64,000 bases of DNA. It comes from Zobellia laminariae. Lineage in GTDB: Bacteria; Bacteroidota; Bacteroidia; Flavobacteriales; Flavobacteriaceae. Made by a program: the position numbers and the translations under genes. Every line of letters begins with the position of its first letter. Position 1 is the first letter of the stretch. Positions 9,092 through 16,969 of the stretch are shown here, one piece after another. The notes under the pieces are model-generated. The model did no database searches and had not been told where the DNA came from. It saw nothing but the letters and a program-made list of their open reading frames with translations. The DNA is taken from NCBI RefSeq assembly GCF_009725995.1, contig NZ_RCNS01000001.1, forward strand, positions 62,001-126,000. The letters run 5' to 3'.

Positions 9092-9161
9092 CAAATTTAC
9101 ATCTCATATTTAATAATAGGAAAGCACTTACGATGAATTACCTTAACCTATAGATGAATGG
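9092..9161 (-). promoter_or_regulatory. promoter with LytTR-like direct repeats (site B)
   Basis: The minus strand reads TAAATTTG at 9099-9092. Units CTTACGATGAATTA (9127-9140) and CTATAGATGAATGG (9148-9161) are spaced exactly 21 bp, and a third degenerate unit (TAGAAGAGA, 9172-9180) keeps the same phase and overlaps the end of the LytTR gene. The proximal unit starts 35 bp from the G of TTTG, identical to site C at 15450. Confidence 0.55.
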
Positions 9162-9181
9162 TATAAAATTGTAGAAGAGAT

Positions 9182-9904
9182 TTAAACCAAGTTTAATCGT
9201 CTCATGAGCTCTGGTCGATTTGATCGACTAATGGGAATAACCATCTTCTTAATAAGAACACTATTATCTTCAATATCAATAATCTTAGTGAAGTTAATAA
9301 TGTACGATCGGTGTATTTGAAGAAATATTTTTTCAGGTAATTTATCCTTTATTTTTTTAAGCGTTGTATGTACGCGATACTCTTTATTTTCTGTTGTTAT
9401 ATCAATATAATCTCCTTGCGCTTTCACTACTAATATTTCATGAAAATGTAGCTTTATCAATCTCTTATCTATATTGATATACAAATCCTGCTCAGCTTGT
9501 GCACCAGTCCCTCCATTAGGATTTGAACTTGGAGCAGCGGCTGGCTGTTTTTTAAGCGCATTTTTTACTTTTTGTATGGATTTCTGAAAACGATCTGCAG
9601 TTAAGGGTTTTACCATATAATCTACAATAGCCTCATACTCATATGCTGCAATGGCGAACTCTGTATCTGAAGTGGTCAAAACAACTTTAGGACAATTCTT
9701 TAAAGTTTGGACAAAATCTACCCCACTAAAACCTGGCATGTGTATGTCCAAAAACACCACATCTACATCTTGCTGATTTAAAAATTTAATAGCGTCTATG
9801 GCATTATCAAACTCTCCAACAACATCTAAATCTGCCGCCGCAGAGCAATGTTTTCCTACTATGGCACGTGCTGTTGCTTCGTCATCTACGATAATACAGG
9901 TCAT
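9182..9904 (-). CDS. LytTR-family DNA-binding response regulator
   Basis: Residues 1-120 form a CheY-like receiver: acidic pair Asp7/Asp8, phosphoacceptor Asp53 in VFLDIHMP, and Lys in YMVKPL. A Gln/Ala/Pro/Gly linker (about 120-138) joins it to a LytTR domain (about 141-240) with VVKAQGDYIDI and the FLQIHRSYIINF motif. It is the last gene of the seven-gene signalling operon, four bases after the Hpt gene, and is its only DNA-binding output. LytTR proteins bind pairs of direct repeats about two helical turns apart; four such sites occur nearby, one in front of this operon (15485-15519), so autoregulation is likely. Confidence 0.92.
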   Translation of the reverse strand: MTCIIVDDEATARAIVGKHCSAAADLDVVGEFDNAIDAIKFLNQQDVDVVFLDIHMPGFSGVDFVQTLKNCPKVVLTTSDTEFAIAAYEYEAIVDYMVKPLTADRFQKSIQKVKNALKKQPAAAPSSNPNGGTGAQAEQDLYINIDKRLIKLHFHEILVVKAQGDYIDITTENKEYRVHTTLKKIKDKLPEKIFLQIHRSYIINFTKIIDIEDNSVLIKKMVIPISRSNRPELMRRLNLV

Positions 9905-9908
9905 ACTA

Positions 9909-10226
9909 TTAAATGGTTTTAAGAAAATTATCTATTTGCGTTAAGGTAATTCTAAAATCTGAATCCATATCTGTCTTTCCAGCTCTTAATTGCTCTTCAA
10001 ATTGAACAGCAAAGCGATAAGCTTCTTCCATGCTTAAGATGTTGAATTTATGTTTTAATTTATGTACAACATCTGCGGCTTCATTCATGTTTTTGCTATC
10101 TATATGTTCTTTATAAGTAGCTCTTTCCATTGGGAATTCGTCCTTCAATATAGAAATAAATTTTTGTTCAAACTCAATGTCATCACCAGATAATTCTTTA
10201 ATGTATTTAAGGTTTGGTTCTTCCAT
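9909..10226 (-). CDS. Hpt (histidine phosphotransfer) protein
   Basis: A 105-residue helical protein carrying the Hpt signature ADVVHKLKHKF, with the phosphorylatable His55. It has no other domain, so it is a free phosphotransfer shuttle. It lies between a histidine kinase gene and the LytTR regulator gene with only four-base gaps. That order suggests relay from a receiver to a second receiver. The operon has two receivers (15025-15426 and 9182-9904), which fits a His-Asp-His-Asp relay. Confidence 0.85.
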   Translation of the reverse strand: MEEPNLKYIKELSGDDIEFEQKFISILKDEFPMERATYKEHIDSKNMNEAADVVHKLKHKFNILSMEEAYRFAVQFEEQLRAGKTDMDSDFRITLTQIDNFLKTI

Positions 10227-10230
10227 AGCA

Positions 10231-11289
10231 CTATTTTTTTAACGTAAACGTGAAATTTGCACCCATATTTTCTTCTGACACCAATTCTATAGAACCATCA
10301 TATAATTTGACGATTTTTTTAGCCAATGCCAAACCTACTCCAGCAGCACTATCATTATTCTCTAGTTTTCTAAACATTTCAAATATGGAAGATTGATGAT
10401 TAACCGGAATTCCTTTTCCATTGTCAATTACAGTAAACTTCCAAAATTTATCATTTTTTTCATACTTTATTTCAACTCTGCCTTTAACCTTATCCTTTGT
10501 AGCAGTAATCGCGTTTGTAATCAGGTATGTAAAAACCTGCTCAATTAGGTGCTTTTCAATATGTATTACTGGAAAATTAGAACCGTAACTCAAACTAACA
10601 TTATCCGGTAATGGCACATAACTTTCTATTTCCTTTAAAAGAATATTGACATCAACATTCATTTTAGATTCCATACTGGTACCAATTGTGGCATGCTCCA
10701 GTATTCCGTTAATTAAATTGTCCATTTTAGCCAGATTGCTAGAGGCTAGAGCTAAATTTTCTTTATTTTCTTCCGTTAAGCAATTTTTGTTGTCTTCAAG
10801 AACCCAGCTTAGCAAGGCATTTACATTACGAATAGGGGATTTTAAATCATGGGATACCATCTGCACATAATTATTAAGAGATTCATTTTGTGCTTCTAAA
10901 TCCTCTAAAAGAAGGTTTTTTTCTTCTGTAATTTCTTTTACTTCTGCTGCTAAGTAGCTAATATGCATTGCCAATTTTTCTACGTCAAATACTTTTGAAG
11001 CATCTCCTTCAAATTGTTTATCCGTGCCTAAGTTTGAACTTAAGCTATCCATTGCCAATTCCAAGGACACCAAAATTTTCTTCTGCCTTTCTGCCTCTTT
11101 GGTCAACTCTTTATTTGCTACAAATAACTCTTCTGAGCTAATGGCAGTAGCCCTTTGTAACATATTAAGCTTCTCATCGTGATTCTGATAAGACATTTCT
11201 ACGGCAGCCAAAAACTTCTGCATCTCAGGGTCTTCGCTAAGATGAGCGGGTAAGTTTTTTTTAAGTTGTCGTTTTAATAGAGAATGCAT
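10231..11289 (-). CDS. cytoplasmic histidine kinase
   Basis: Residues 1-140 are largely helical/coiled coil without membrane segments. The DHp helix has the phosphoacceptor His147 in YVQMVSHDLKSPIRN. The ATPase domain (about 235-352) shows the N box (EQVFTYLITNAITA), G1 (DNGKGIP) and G2 (GVGLALAKKIV). There is no recognisable sensor domain. Its start overlaps the FIST gene stop by one base (TAATG-type), so it is probably the kinase controlled by the FIST protein, as in many FIST-kinase pairs. Confidence 0.88.
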   Translation of the reverse strand: MHSLLKRQLKKNLPAHLSEDPEMQKFLAAVEMSYQNHDEKLNMLQRATAISSEELFVANKELTKEAERQKKILVSLELAMDSLSSNLGTDKQFEGDASKVFDVEKLAMHISYLAAEVKEITEEKNLLLEDLEAQNESLNNYVQMVSHDLKSPIRNVNALLSWVLEDNKNCLTEENKENLALASSNLAKMDNLINGILEHATIGTSMESKMNVDVNILLKEIESYVPLPDNVSLSYGSNFPVIHIEKHLIEQVFTYLITNAITATKDKVKGRVEIKYEKNDKFWKFTVIDNGKGIPVNHQSSIFEMFRKLENNDSAAGVGLALAKKIVKLYDGSIELVSEENMGANFTFTLKK

Positions 11290-12422
11290 TATTCGCTGAA
11301 TAGAGTTAAGGTCATTGTTTGGTTGTGTAATCTACAGGCATCTTTACCGGCAAACGGAGCCATTTCTCCATAAGAATAAAATCCAGTAACCGCTGTATCT
11401 GTTCCTATTACAGATATTACCTCTTCAACTTCCTCTTCCGTTCGCTGATCCATGACCAATTTTCTCCCCACACAACTGACTAAAATAGCCAGCTCGGGTT
11501 TGTTTTCCCTACCGTTCATAGCGTACTGTGCAGCTGTACTGGCACCATCAACTATATCATCTACCGTAGACATCATTAACTGTACACTTGCTCCTTCTGG
11601 AACATCTCCGGCCAAAGTCATGGTATTAGAAGTATCATCAATAGTAAGTATTGTACGTACTAAAGGTTCATCATTTTCATTAACCCGTACGCTTAATGGA
11701 TATAGTAAGGCAGACGTTGGCAACTCCTTTGCTTTTTCTCCCAAATATTTTTTATAGAGATCCAAAGCGGGTTGTCCGTCTAGTTCATACAGTATATTAT
11801 TTTTAGATTTTGTAATGATTCGTTCAGGGCCAAAAGGCGTCCAACCACCATAATTGGCGCTTGTTATTTCTAGAGATTCTCCATAAAACCCTATAGCTAT
11901 TACCTCTCCTTCTTTGGCATTCTCGTTGTATGAGGCAAGTGTTTTTTCAAAACGGTCACCATCTCCACACAAACCACCTGAAAGTCCAATATTATTTATC
12001 CTGACTCCTTCAAAACCTTCGATTAATGCGCTACCGTTTATGGAACTACCTTCTGATACTAGAAAAATATGCTTTAGGTTTTCCTTAGAAAACTCGTTAA
12101 AAAGCGTTTGTCCCAATAAAAGTTCATTATCTATTTCTGAGACATTCTTTCTCTTTACCGAGAAGTGACATTTCTCAAATTCTATAGCCGTCAATGACAC
12201 GCCACCTTCCAGTACGGTATCATCTATAATTTCGCCTGCTGTACTACCCAAAACAATATGTCCGTTTGGAAAAAGCTCCTTTACTTCATTAAAAAGGTTA
12301 TCATCTTCAAGAAGATACCTATTTCCAAAAACCAAGACCAGCGGTTCCTTTAAATCATGGTTTTCACCAGATATTATTTTAAATGGTTGCTTTCCTTCTT
12401 TTATGGCCTGCGTTATTTTCAT
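11289..12422 (-). CDS. FIST-domain sensor protein (NosP-like candidate)
   Basis: Full-length FIST_N plus FIST_C protein. FIST_N shows VLGSTAGEI (about 58-65); FIST_C ends with the family hallmark YSYGEMAPF...CRLHNQTMTLTL (about 349-374). No membrane segment. Some FIST proteins (NosP) bind haem and sense nitric oxide, controlling a co-encoded kinase; others are proposed to bind small metabolites. Neighbours here are two kinases and an H-NOX protein, which makes a gas-sensing role attractive, but the haem ligand cannot be confirmed from sequence alone. It starts 2 bases after the PAS-kinase stop. Confidence 0.85.
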   Translation of the reverse strand: MKITQAIKEGKQPFKIISGENHDLKEPLVLVFGNRYLLEDDNLFNEVKELFPNGHIVLGSTAGEIIDDTVLEGGVSLTAIEFEKCHFSVKRKNVSEIDNELLLGQTLFNEFSKENLKHIFLVSEGSSINGSALIEGFEGVRINNIGLSGGLCGDGDRFEKTLASYNENAKEGEVIAIGFYGESLEITSANYGGWTPFGPERIITKSKNNILYELDGQPALDLYKKYLGEKAKELPTSALLYPLSVRVNENDEPLVRTILTIDDTSNTMTLAGDVPEGASVQLMMSTVDDIVDGASTAAQYAMNGRENKPELAILVSCVGRKLVMDQRTEEEVEEVISVIGTDTAVTGFYSYGEMAPFAGKDACRLHNQTMTLTLFSE

Positions 12423-12424
12423 CT

Positions 12425-14413
12425 TTAGCTATTAAGGTTGGTTGGTTCTTTTTTGATAGTAAAGTGAAATTCAGTACCCATGTCTTTTTCACTCTCTACC
12501 CATACTTCGCCTTCATAGCGGTCAATAATCTTCTTAACAATGGAAAGGCCAATACCGGTGGACCTTTCATTAGCTCCAATGGATTGAAAAATTTCGAATA
12601 TTTTCTTATGATACTCCTTAGGTATACCTACTCCGTTATCTTTTATTGAAAACTGCCAATGTGTTTTATTTTCTACAAATAGTACTTCTACAAGGCCTTT
12701 TTCCTTTTCAATATGAACTACTGCATTAGAGAGGATATTCTGAAACAATTGATGCATTTTGGTACTATCTGCAATAATCGTGGGCAAAGGTTTAGGTACA
12801 ACCAATGCCACGTGTTCAGGTATAAATATGCTTTCTTTGATTTTTTCTACAACTTTGTTTAAATCAACACTAGAATTATCTAGCGCAGAATCGTTAGCTG
12901 TTGAATATTCTAAAATACCTTGTATCAATTTATCCATTGAGGCAACCTTATCCTGCATTAAAGTTAGGTTCTCCTGCCCTGCTTCATCAAGCACATCTTT
13001 ATAATCATCTTGAATCCATGTAGCCAACGCACTTATACTCCGTAAAGGCGACTTTAAATCGTGTGAAACAATATGTGCATATTCCTGAAGTCCTTTATTG
13101 CTTTGTTCTAATTCCTTAACTAATAATTCCTTTTGCAATTCAAGAAGTTTTTGGGTGGTAATATCTAAGTGAATTCCAACGGAACCTATTAACTTTTTAT
13201 TACTATCGTAACGTGGTGCCCCACTAACCAACCAGTGCTTTATTTTTCCACTTTTGTCCAAGACTTCAAGTTCGTAAGAATCTGACTCTCCCTCTGCTCG
13301 CTTTTCATTTTCCTTATCTAGAACATTCTTATTTTGTACCCTAAGAACATCGCTCCCCTTTTTGCCTAATAATTCATCTTCCTGAAAACCGCTCATTGAG
13401 CAAAAGCTCTGGTTAACAAATTGTATAACGTCTTCTGTATCTACTTCTACCAGACCCAGGTTCATATTTGCAATGATACTTGCATATTTTTCGCGCTCGT
13501 AAATTAACCGCTCTTCTGCTTCGCGTTCTCTAGTAATGTCTTCAACCATTGCTAAGACATATTTTAAATTGCCCTTATAGTCTCTTACTGCACTAATAGA
13601 GGTCTTACCTATTAAACAACCGCCCTGTTTCTTATAATACCTTTTGATTACAACATCCTTGTCTATTTTACCTTCGGACATTTGCATTACAATTTCATTG
13701 GCCGATGGTCCTTCTATAACTTTAGAAAACTCCTCAAACTTCATTTTTTTAAACTCCGCTTCAGTATAACCAAGAAGTTCTGTAAAAGTCCTGTTTGATT
13801 TTATAATCTGACTTTCAACACTTAATATAACACCCAAAGGAGAACTTTCTACTATGATATCTAGCTGCTTTCTTTGTTGCTCTAGCAGCTCTTTAATTTC
13901 CATTTCTTGGGTAATATCCCTAATAATACCCTGGGCACCAATAGGTTCCCTTTTTGTATTAAAGATTAAACTAGCGTTGATTTCTATCCATTTTTCATCG
14001 CCATTCTTTACCGAAATTTTAGCACGGTAATTTTTGAGAGTACCAACTTCCAAAAGGTATTTAAAGGATTCAGCAGTATACTTAAGGTAGTCTTGGTGTA
14101 CAAGACTAGTAAGATTGACTTTTTCTTTGGTGTTATCATAACCTAAGAATTCTTTGGCCGAGGTGTTCATATTAATCACATTGGCATACATATCCATTAC
14201 CACATAAGGGTCTATAATGTTTACAAAAACATTATCCAGTTCGGAAACCTTTTCGCTCAATAGATTTTCAAGAGTGCCATTGGCCTCTTTTAACTGTTGC
14301 GTAGTTTCGTAGAGTTCCGTAGATTTTTGTTCTAGAATTCTTTCAGCTTGTTGCCTGGCTTTCTTTTGTCTTTCTAGTGCTCTTTTGAGAAGCTGTACTT
14401 CTTTATTATCCAT
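12425..14413 (-). CDS. soluble histidine kinase with three PAS domains
   Basis: A coiled coil (about residues 1-60) precedes three PAS domains (about 62-175, 185-300 and 312-425), each followed by a PAC-like end (IIRDITQEME, MVEDITRERE, IHLDITTQKL). DHp follows with the phosphoacceptor His456 (original frame numbering) in EYAHIVSHDLKSPLRS, and an ATPase domain with DNGVGIP and STGIGLSIVKKI. No membrane segments. I chose the ATG at 14413 (MDNKEVQLL) rather than 14428. It overlaps the H-NOX gene by eight bases, the arrangement seen for H-NOX-regulated kinases. The kinase domain is strongly like that of the 10231-11289 kinase. Confidence 0.88.
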   Translation of the reverse strand: MDNKEVQLLKRALERQKKARQQAERILEQKSTELYETTQQLKEANGTLENLLSEKVSELDNVFVNIIDPYVVMDMYANVINMNTSAKEFLGYDNTKEKVNLTSLVHQDYLKYTAESFKYLLEVGTLKNYRAKISVKNGDEKWIEINASLIFNTKREPIGAQGIIRDITQEMEIKELLEQQRKQLDIIVESSPLGVILSVESQIIKSNRTFTELLGYTEAEFKKMKFEEFSKVIEGPSANEIVMQMSEGKIDKDVVIKRYYKKQGGCLIGKTSISAVRDYKGNLKYVLAMVEDITREREAEERLIYEREKYASIIANMNLGLVEVDTEDVIQFVNQSFCSMSGFQEDELLGKKGSDVLRVQNKNVLDKENEKRAEGESDSYELEVLDKSGKIKHWLVSGAPRYDSNKKLIGSVGIHLDITTQKLLELQKELLVKELEQSNKGLQEYAHIVSHDLKSPLRSISALATWIQDDYKDVLDEAGQENLTLMQDKVASMDKLIQGILEYSTANDSALDNSSVDLNKVVEKIKESIFIPEHVALVVPKPLPTIIADSTKMHQLFQNILSNAVVHIEKEKGLVEVLFVENKTHWQFSIKDNGVGIPKEYHKKIFEIFQSIGANERSTGIGLSIVKKIIDRYEGEVWVESEKDMGTEFHFTIKKEPTNLNS

Positions 14414-14948
14414 TTTGAACAATGTCAAATTTAACCTCAGTGCCGTCTTCTTTTAGTAAGTCGTAGGTAATTGTAGCGGAACCGCCAAAGTGTTCAAAAG
14501 CCTTTTCTATAAGACCATGCGCCAAGCGGTATAAACCTCTAGAGGAAGAGTATACCATGACAATTTTTGTATCCGTTTTTTCCAGAATTTTAAAAGTAGG
14601 TAGTTCTGCATCTGGGTACAGCTTTTTTACATGTACATGTATATGGTCTTCTATACAATATAAAAGACCCAATGGGGAATTGTAGTTCTTAATAACTTCG
14701 GGGTGAGAGTTGGCCAAACCTGCAAATAGGTATAGACCAAAAGCATAAATGAGATCTCCTGCTGGAATTTTGGTTTCCTCGCTAAGGTTGGTTATTAGCG
14801 TTACCATCTCGTTAAACTCATATGTACCCACAGAAGTATAAATACCTTCTGAAGGCAAATGACCATTTTCAATAATATTATCAACAGTCTCAAGACCAAA
14901 CTTGATCTCTACCATTTCTAAAAACTCTGTAAAAACAATACCCTTCAT
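14406..14948 (-). CDS. H-NOX haem nitric oxide sensor
   Basis: 180 residues, the standard length for a stand-alone H-NOX (HNOB) domain. The proximal haem ligand His102 is in its canonical position (EDHIHVHV), and the propionate-binding YxSxR motif is present as Tyr133, Ser135, Arg137. The position equivalent to the distal Tyr of oxygen-binding H-NOX proteins (five after the Arg) is Leu142, so the pocket is predicted non-polar and NO-selective rather than oxygen-binding. Bacterial H-NOX proteins usually inhibit a co-encoded kinase when NO binds; here the overlapping PAS kinase is the obvious partner. Confidence 0.93.
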   Translation of the reverse strand: MKGIVFTEFLEMVEIKFGLETVDNIIENGHLPSEGIYTSVGTYEFNEMVTLITNLSEETKIPAGDLIYAFGLYLFAGLANSHPEVIKNYNSPLGLLYCIEDHIHVHVKKLYPDAELPTFKILEKTDTKIVMVYSSSRGLYRLAHGLIEKAFEHFGGSATITYDLLKEDGTEVKFDIVQNG

Positions 14949-15024
14949 ATACCATAATTTATCTACTAAAAGTAGGAAAAGTAGTATAGTTTAAAGAATT
15001 TTTGTTGTGAAACGCACTATTTTG

Positions 15025-15426
15025 TTAGCCTTTCACCAATTGGTTGATGTCCCAGTACTCAAGAACCTTATGAAGTTTAGATTGATAATCTTCATATTTC
15101 AATGGTTTAATCACGTAACCGGCTACTCCAATTTTATAACATTCCAATAAATCTGCTCTGTTTTCTGATGTTGTAAGAATAACTGTAGGAAGATATTTTA
15201 GTACATCATCTGCCTTTAAAATGCTTAAAAATTCTATGCCGTTCATTCTTGGCATGTTAAGATCTAGCAAAATAATATCTGGTAATCTATTACCCGATTT
15301 TAAGATTTCTAACGCATCTTCGCCATTCTTGGTTTCTATTATATTATGCTTAAGTTCTAACTTTTTTACCGTTCGCTGTAACTTCATTACTTCAATAGCA
15401 TCATCTTCAATCAATAAAATATCCAT
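15025..15426 (-). CDS. single-domain response regulator (Rcp1-like receiver)
   Basis: 133 residues, receiver only: acidic pair Glu7/Asp8/Asp9, phosphoacceptor Asp55 in ILLDLNMP, Thr in ILTTSE, and Lys107 in YVIKPL. The tail (HKVLEYWDINQLV) resembles Rcp1-type receivers that partner with phytochrome-like kinases. It is the first gene of the signalling operon, 76 bases before the H-NOX gene. With the Hpt protein it can act as the intermediate receiver of the relay. No output domain, so it may alternatively act as a phosphate sink. Confidence 0.9.
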   Translation of the reverse strand: MDILLIEDDAIEVMKLQRTVKKLELKHNIIETKNGEDALEILKSGNRLPDIILLDLNMPRMNGIEFLSILKADDVLKYLPTVILTTSENRADLLECYKIGVAGYVIKPLKYEDYQSKLHKVLEYWDINQLVKG

Positions 15427-15449
15427 AACATGTAATTTTTAGTGAAATA

Positions 15450-15540
15450 CAAATTTTAGGATTAAATAATAGAATTTTGACCAGCTATAGACGAGTGACT
15501 TTTAACTGTAGACGAATGGAAAATTAGGGTAGTTGAACGA
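15450..15540 (-). promoter_or_regulatory. signalling operon promoter with LytTR-like repeats (site C)
   Basis: Units CTATAGACGAGTGA (15485-15498) and CTGTAGACGAATGG (15506-15519) match at 11 of 14 positions, exactly 21 bp apart; a third, degenerate unit (GGGTAGTTGAACGA, 15527-15540) keeps the phase. A TAAAATTTG element on the minus strand (15458-15450) sits 35 bp from the proximal unit, exactly as in site B. The predicted start would lie about 18 bases before the ATG at 15426. It is well placed for activation by the operon's own LytTR product. Confidence 0.6.
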
Positions 15541-15812
15541 TTTACGTATTTACGACGTTATTCTCCATTACGGAGTATATAAGCTAACTACAATAGTAAC
15601 TTAAAGGTTTTAAAGCAGAAGTCTGCCTACTCATTTCCAACAATAACTTACTACCTTCCAATAGATTAACCCAATTACCAACTGTAATTATAAAACTTCT
15701 TTGAAAACAATATAAATTTTGCGGATATTTGCAGCCTGTTTAAAGTGCTGTGATAGTCTATTTCTTAGATTTTTACCATTATTACGCTATACTCTAAACA
15801 AAAATCTCTAAT
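15541..15812. other. intergenic stretch before tRNA-Leu
   Basis: Between the regulatory repeats and the tRNA I find no frame with coding character and no strong hairpin. A TATACT at 15788-15793, 20 bases before the tRNA, could be part of its promoter, but there is no matching upstream element. Confidence 0.4.
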
Positions 15813-15896
15813 GCGCACGTGGCGGAATTGGTAGACGCGCCAGCTTGAGGGGCTGGTGGCCACTAGGCCGTGGAAGTTCGAGTCTTCTCGTGCGCA
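15813..15896 (+). tRNA. tRNA-Leu (anticodon GAG)
   Basis: An 84-base type II tRNA. The acceptor stem GCGCACG pairs with CGTGCGC, with discriminator A at 15896. The anticodon arm CCAGC-TTGAGGG-GCTGG gives anticodon GAG. A long variable arm and the T-arm with GTTCGAGTC are present. CCA is not encoded. It is followed at once by a strong terminator. Confidence 0.95.
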
Positions 15897-15900
15897 CATT

Positions 15901-15933
15901 AAACCATCAACATCTGTGTTGATGGTTTTTTTA
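15901..15933 (+). terminator. intrinsic terminator after tRNA-Leu
   Basis: A perfect 12-bp stem (15901-15912 with 15917-15928), a 4-nt loop TCTG and a T-run. It separates the tRNA from the carotenoid operon. Confidence 0.9.
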
Positions 15934-16020
15934 TATACGTATCTTGTCTCTTATTCTTTATAATATTACTTTTTTTACCAAAAGAGCACATTTCACCCCC
16001 CCGACTAAGAATAAAATTAT

Positions 16021-16028
16021 TAGATTTG
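16021..16028 (+). promoter_or_regulatory. candidate promoter of the carotenoid operon
   Basis: TAGATTTG matches TAnnTTTG and lies 22 bases before the ATG of the MerR-like regulator. There is no TTG at the expected upstream position, so activation or a weak promoter would be needed. Confidence 0.45.
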
Positions 16029-16049
16029 TTTAATGTTTACACCTAAAAG

Positions 16050-16946
16050 ATGAACACTACGAAGAAGACGTTCAGTATACGTGATTTAGAAAACCTATCG
16101 GGCATCAAAGCCCATACCATACGTATATGGGAAAAGCGATACAACCTGCTTTCTCCCGAACGAACGGATACTAATATTAGAAGATATAGTTTAGAAAGCC
16201 TTCAGAAGCTCTTAAATATTACACTTTTATATAGTAATGGCCATAAAATATCTAAAATAGCGAATCTTAAAGAGGGAAAAATACCTGAGATTGTAAACGA
16301 GCTAATCTCAAAAAATAACAATAGCCAAGTTATAAATACTTTTAAGCTGGCGATGATTAATTTTGATGAACAGCTTTTTACTCGCACATTCAAGACCTTA
16401 CTTCTTGATAAATCATTCTCAGAAGTTTTTAAAGAGTTTTTCATTCCTCTCTTAAACGAACTGGGTTTACTATGGCAAACAGATACCATCTGTCCTGCGC
16501 ACGAGCATTTTATTTCAAACCTTGTGAAACAAAAAATCCTGATAAGCACTCAAGACTTATCTGTTGAGGAAGGTTCTAATGAAAAGACCACATTTATTGC
16601 CTATTTACCAGAAAACGAAATTCATGAAATTGGTCTTCTTTATTTGAATTATGAGATTGTTTCTAGAGGATATAAATCCGTGTATTTAGGGCAAACCGTT
16701 CCCTTAGAAAGTTTAGAAGAAGTAATGAAGACTTTTGAAAACGCAACTTTTTTATCCTATTTCACAGTATCTCCCTCAAAGGATAAGGTTGACGATTATA
16801 TAACCAAATTTAGGTCGTTATCGGCAAATTTCCCAAACACTAAACTTTGGTTACTAGGTCATCAGACCCAACATATAGACCAAGAGAAATTACCTCTGGC
16901 AATTGAAATTTTCTCTTCAATAGATAAAATTGTAGAGCGACTTTAA
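16050..16946 (+). CDS. MerR/CarH-like regulator with cobalamin-binding-type domain
   Basis: The N-terminal MerR helix-turn-helix (residues 8-75, IKAHTIRIWEKRYNLLSPERT) is followed by a helical bundle and a Rossmann-like C-terminal half. The light-sensor signature W-x9-EH of CarH is present as Trp142, Glu152, His153, and the B12-binding motif ExHxxG as Glu190, His192, Gly195. The later GG loop is weaker (LWLLGHQTQ). It is the first gene before crtI (23-base gap), so it probably controls carotenoid synthesis. AdoCbl-dependent light sensing, as in Myxococcus/Thermus CarH, is a reasonable prediction but unproven; a cobalamin-independent CarA-like mode is the alternative. Confidence 0.82.
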   Translation: MNTTKKTFSIRDLENLSGIKAHTIRIWEKRYNLLSPERTDTNIRRYSLESLQKLLNITLLYSNGHKISKIANLKEGKIPEIVNELISKNNNSQVINTFKLAMINFDEQLFTRTFKTLLLDKSFSEVFKEFFIPLLNELGLLWQTDTICPAHEHFISNLVKQKILISTQDLSVEEGSNEKTTFIAYLPENEIHEIGLLYLNYEIVSRGYKSVYLGQTVPLESLEEVMKTFENATFLSYFTVSPSKDKVDDYITKFRSLSANFPNTKLWLLGHQTQHIDQEKLPLAIEIFSSIDKIVERL

Positions 16947-16969
16947 AACACTATATCACTAAAACAATA

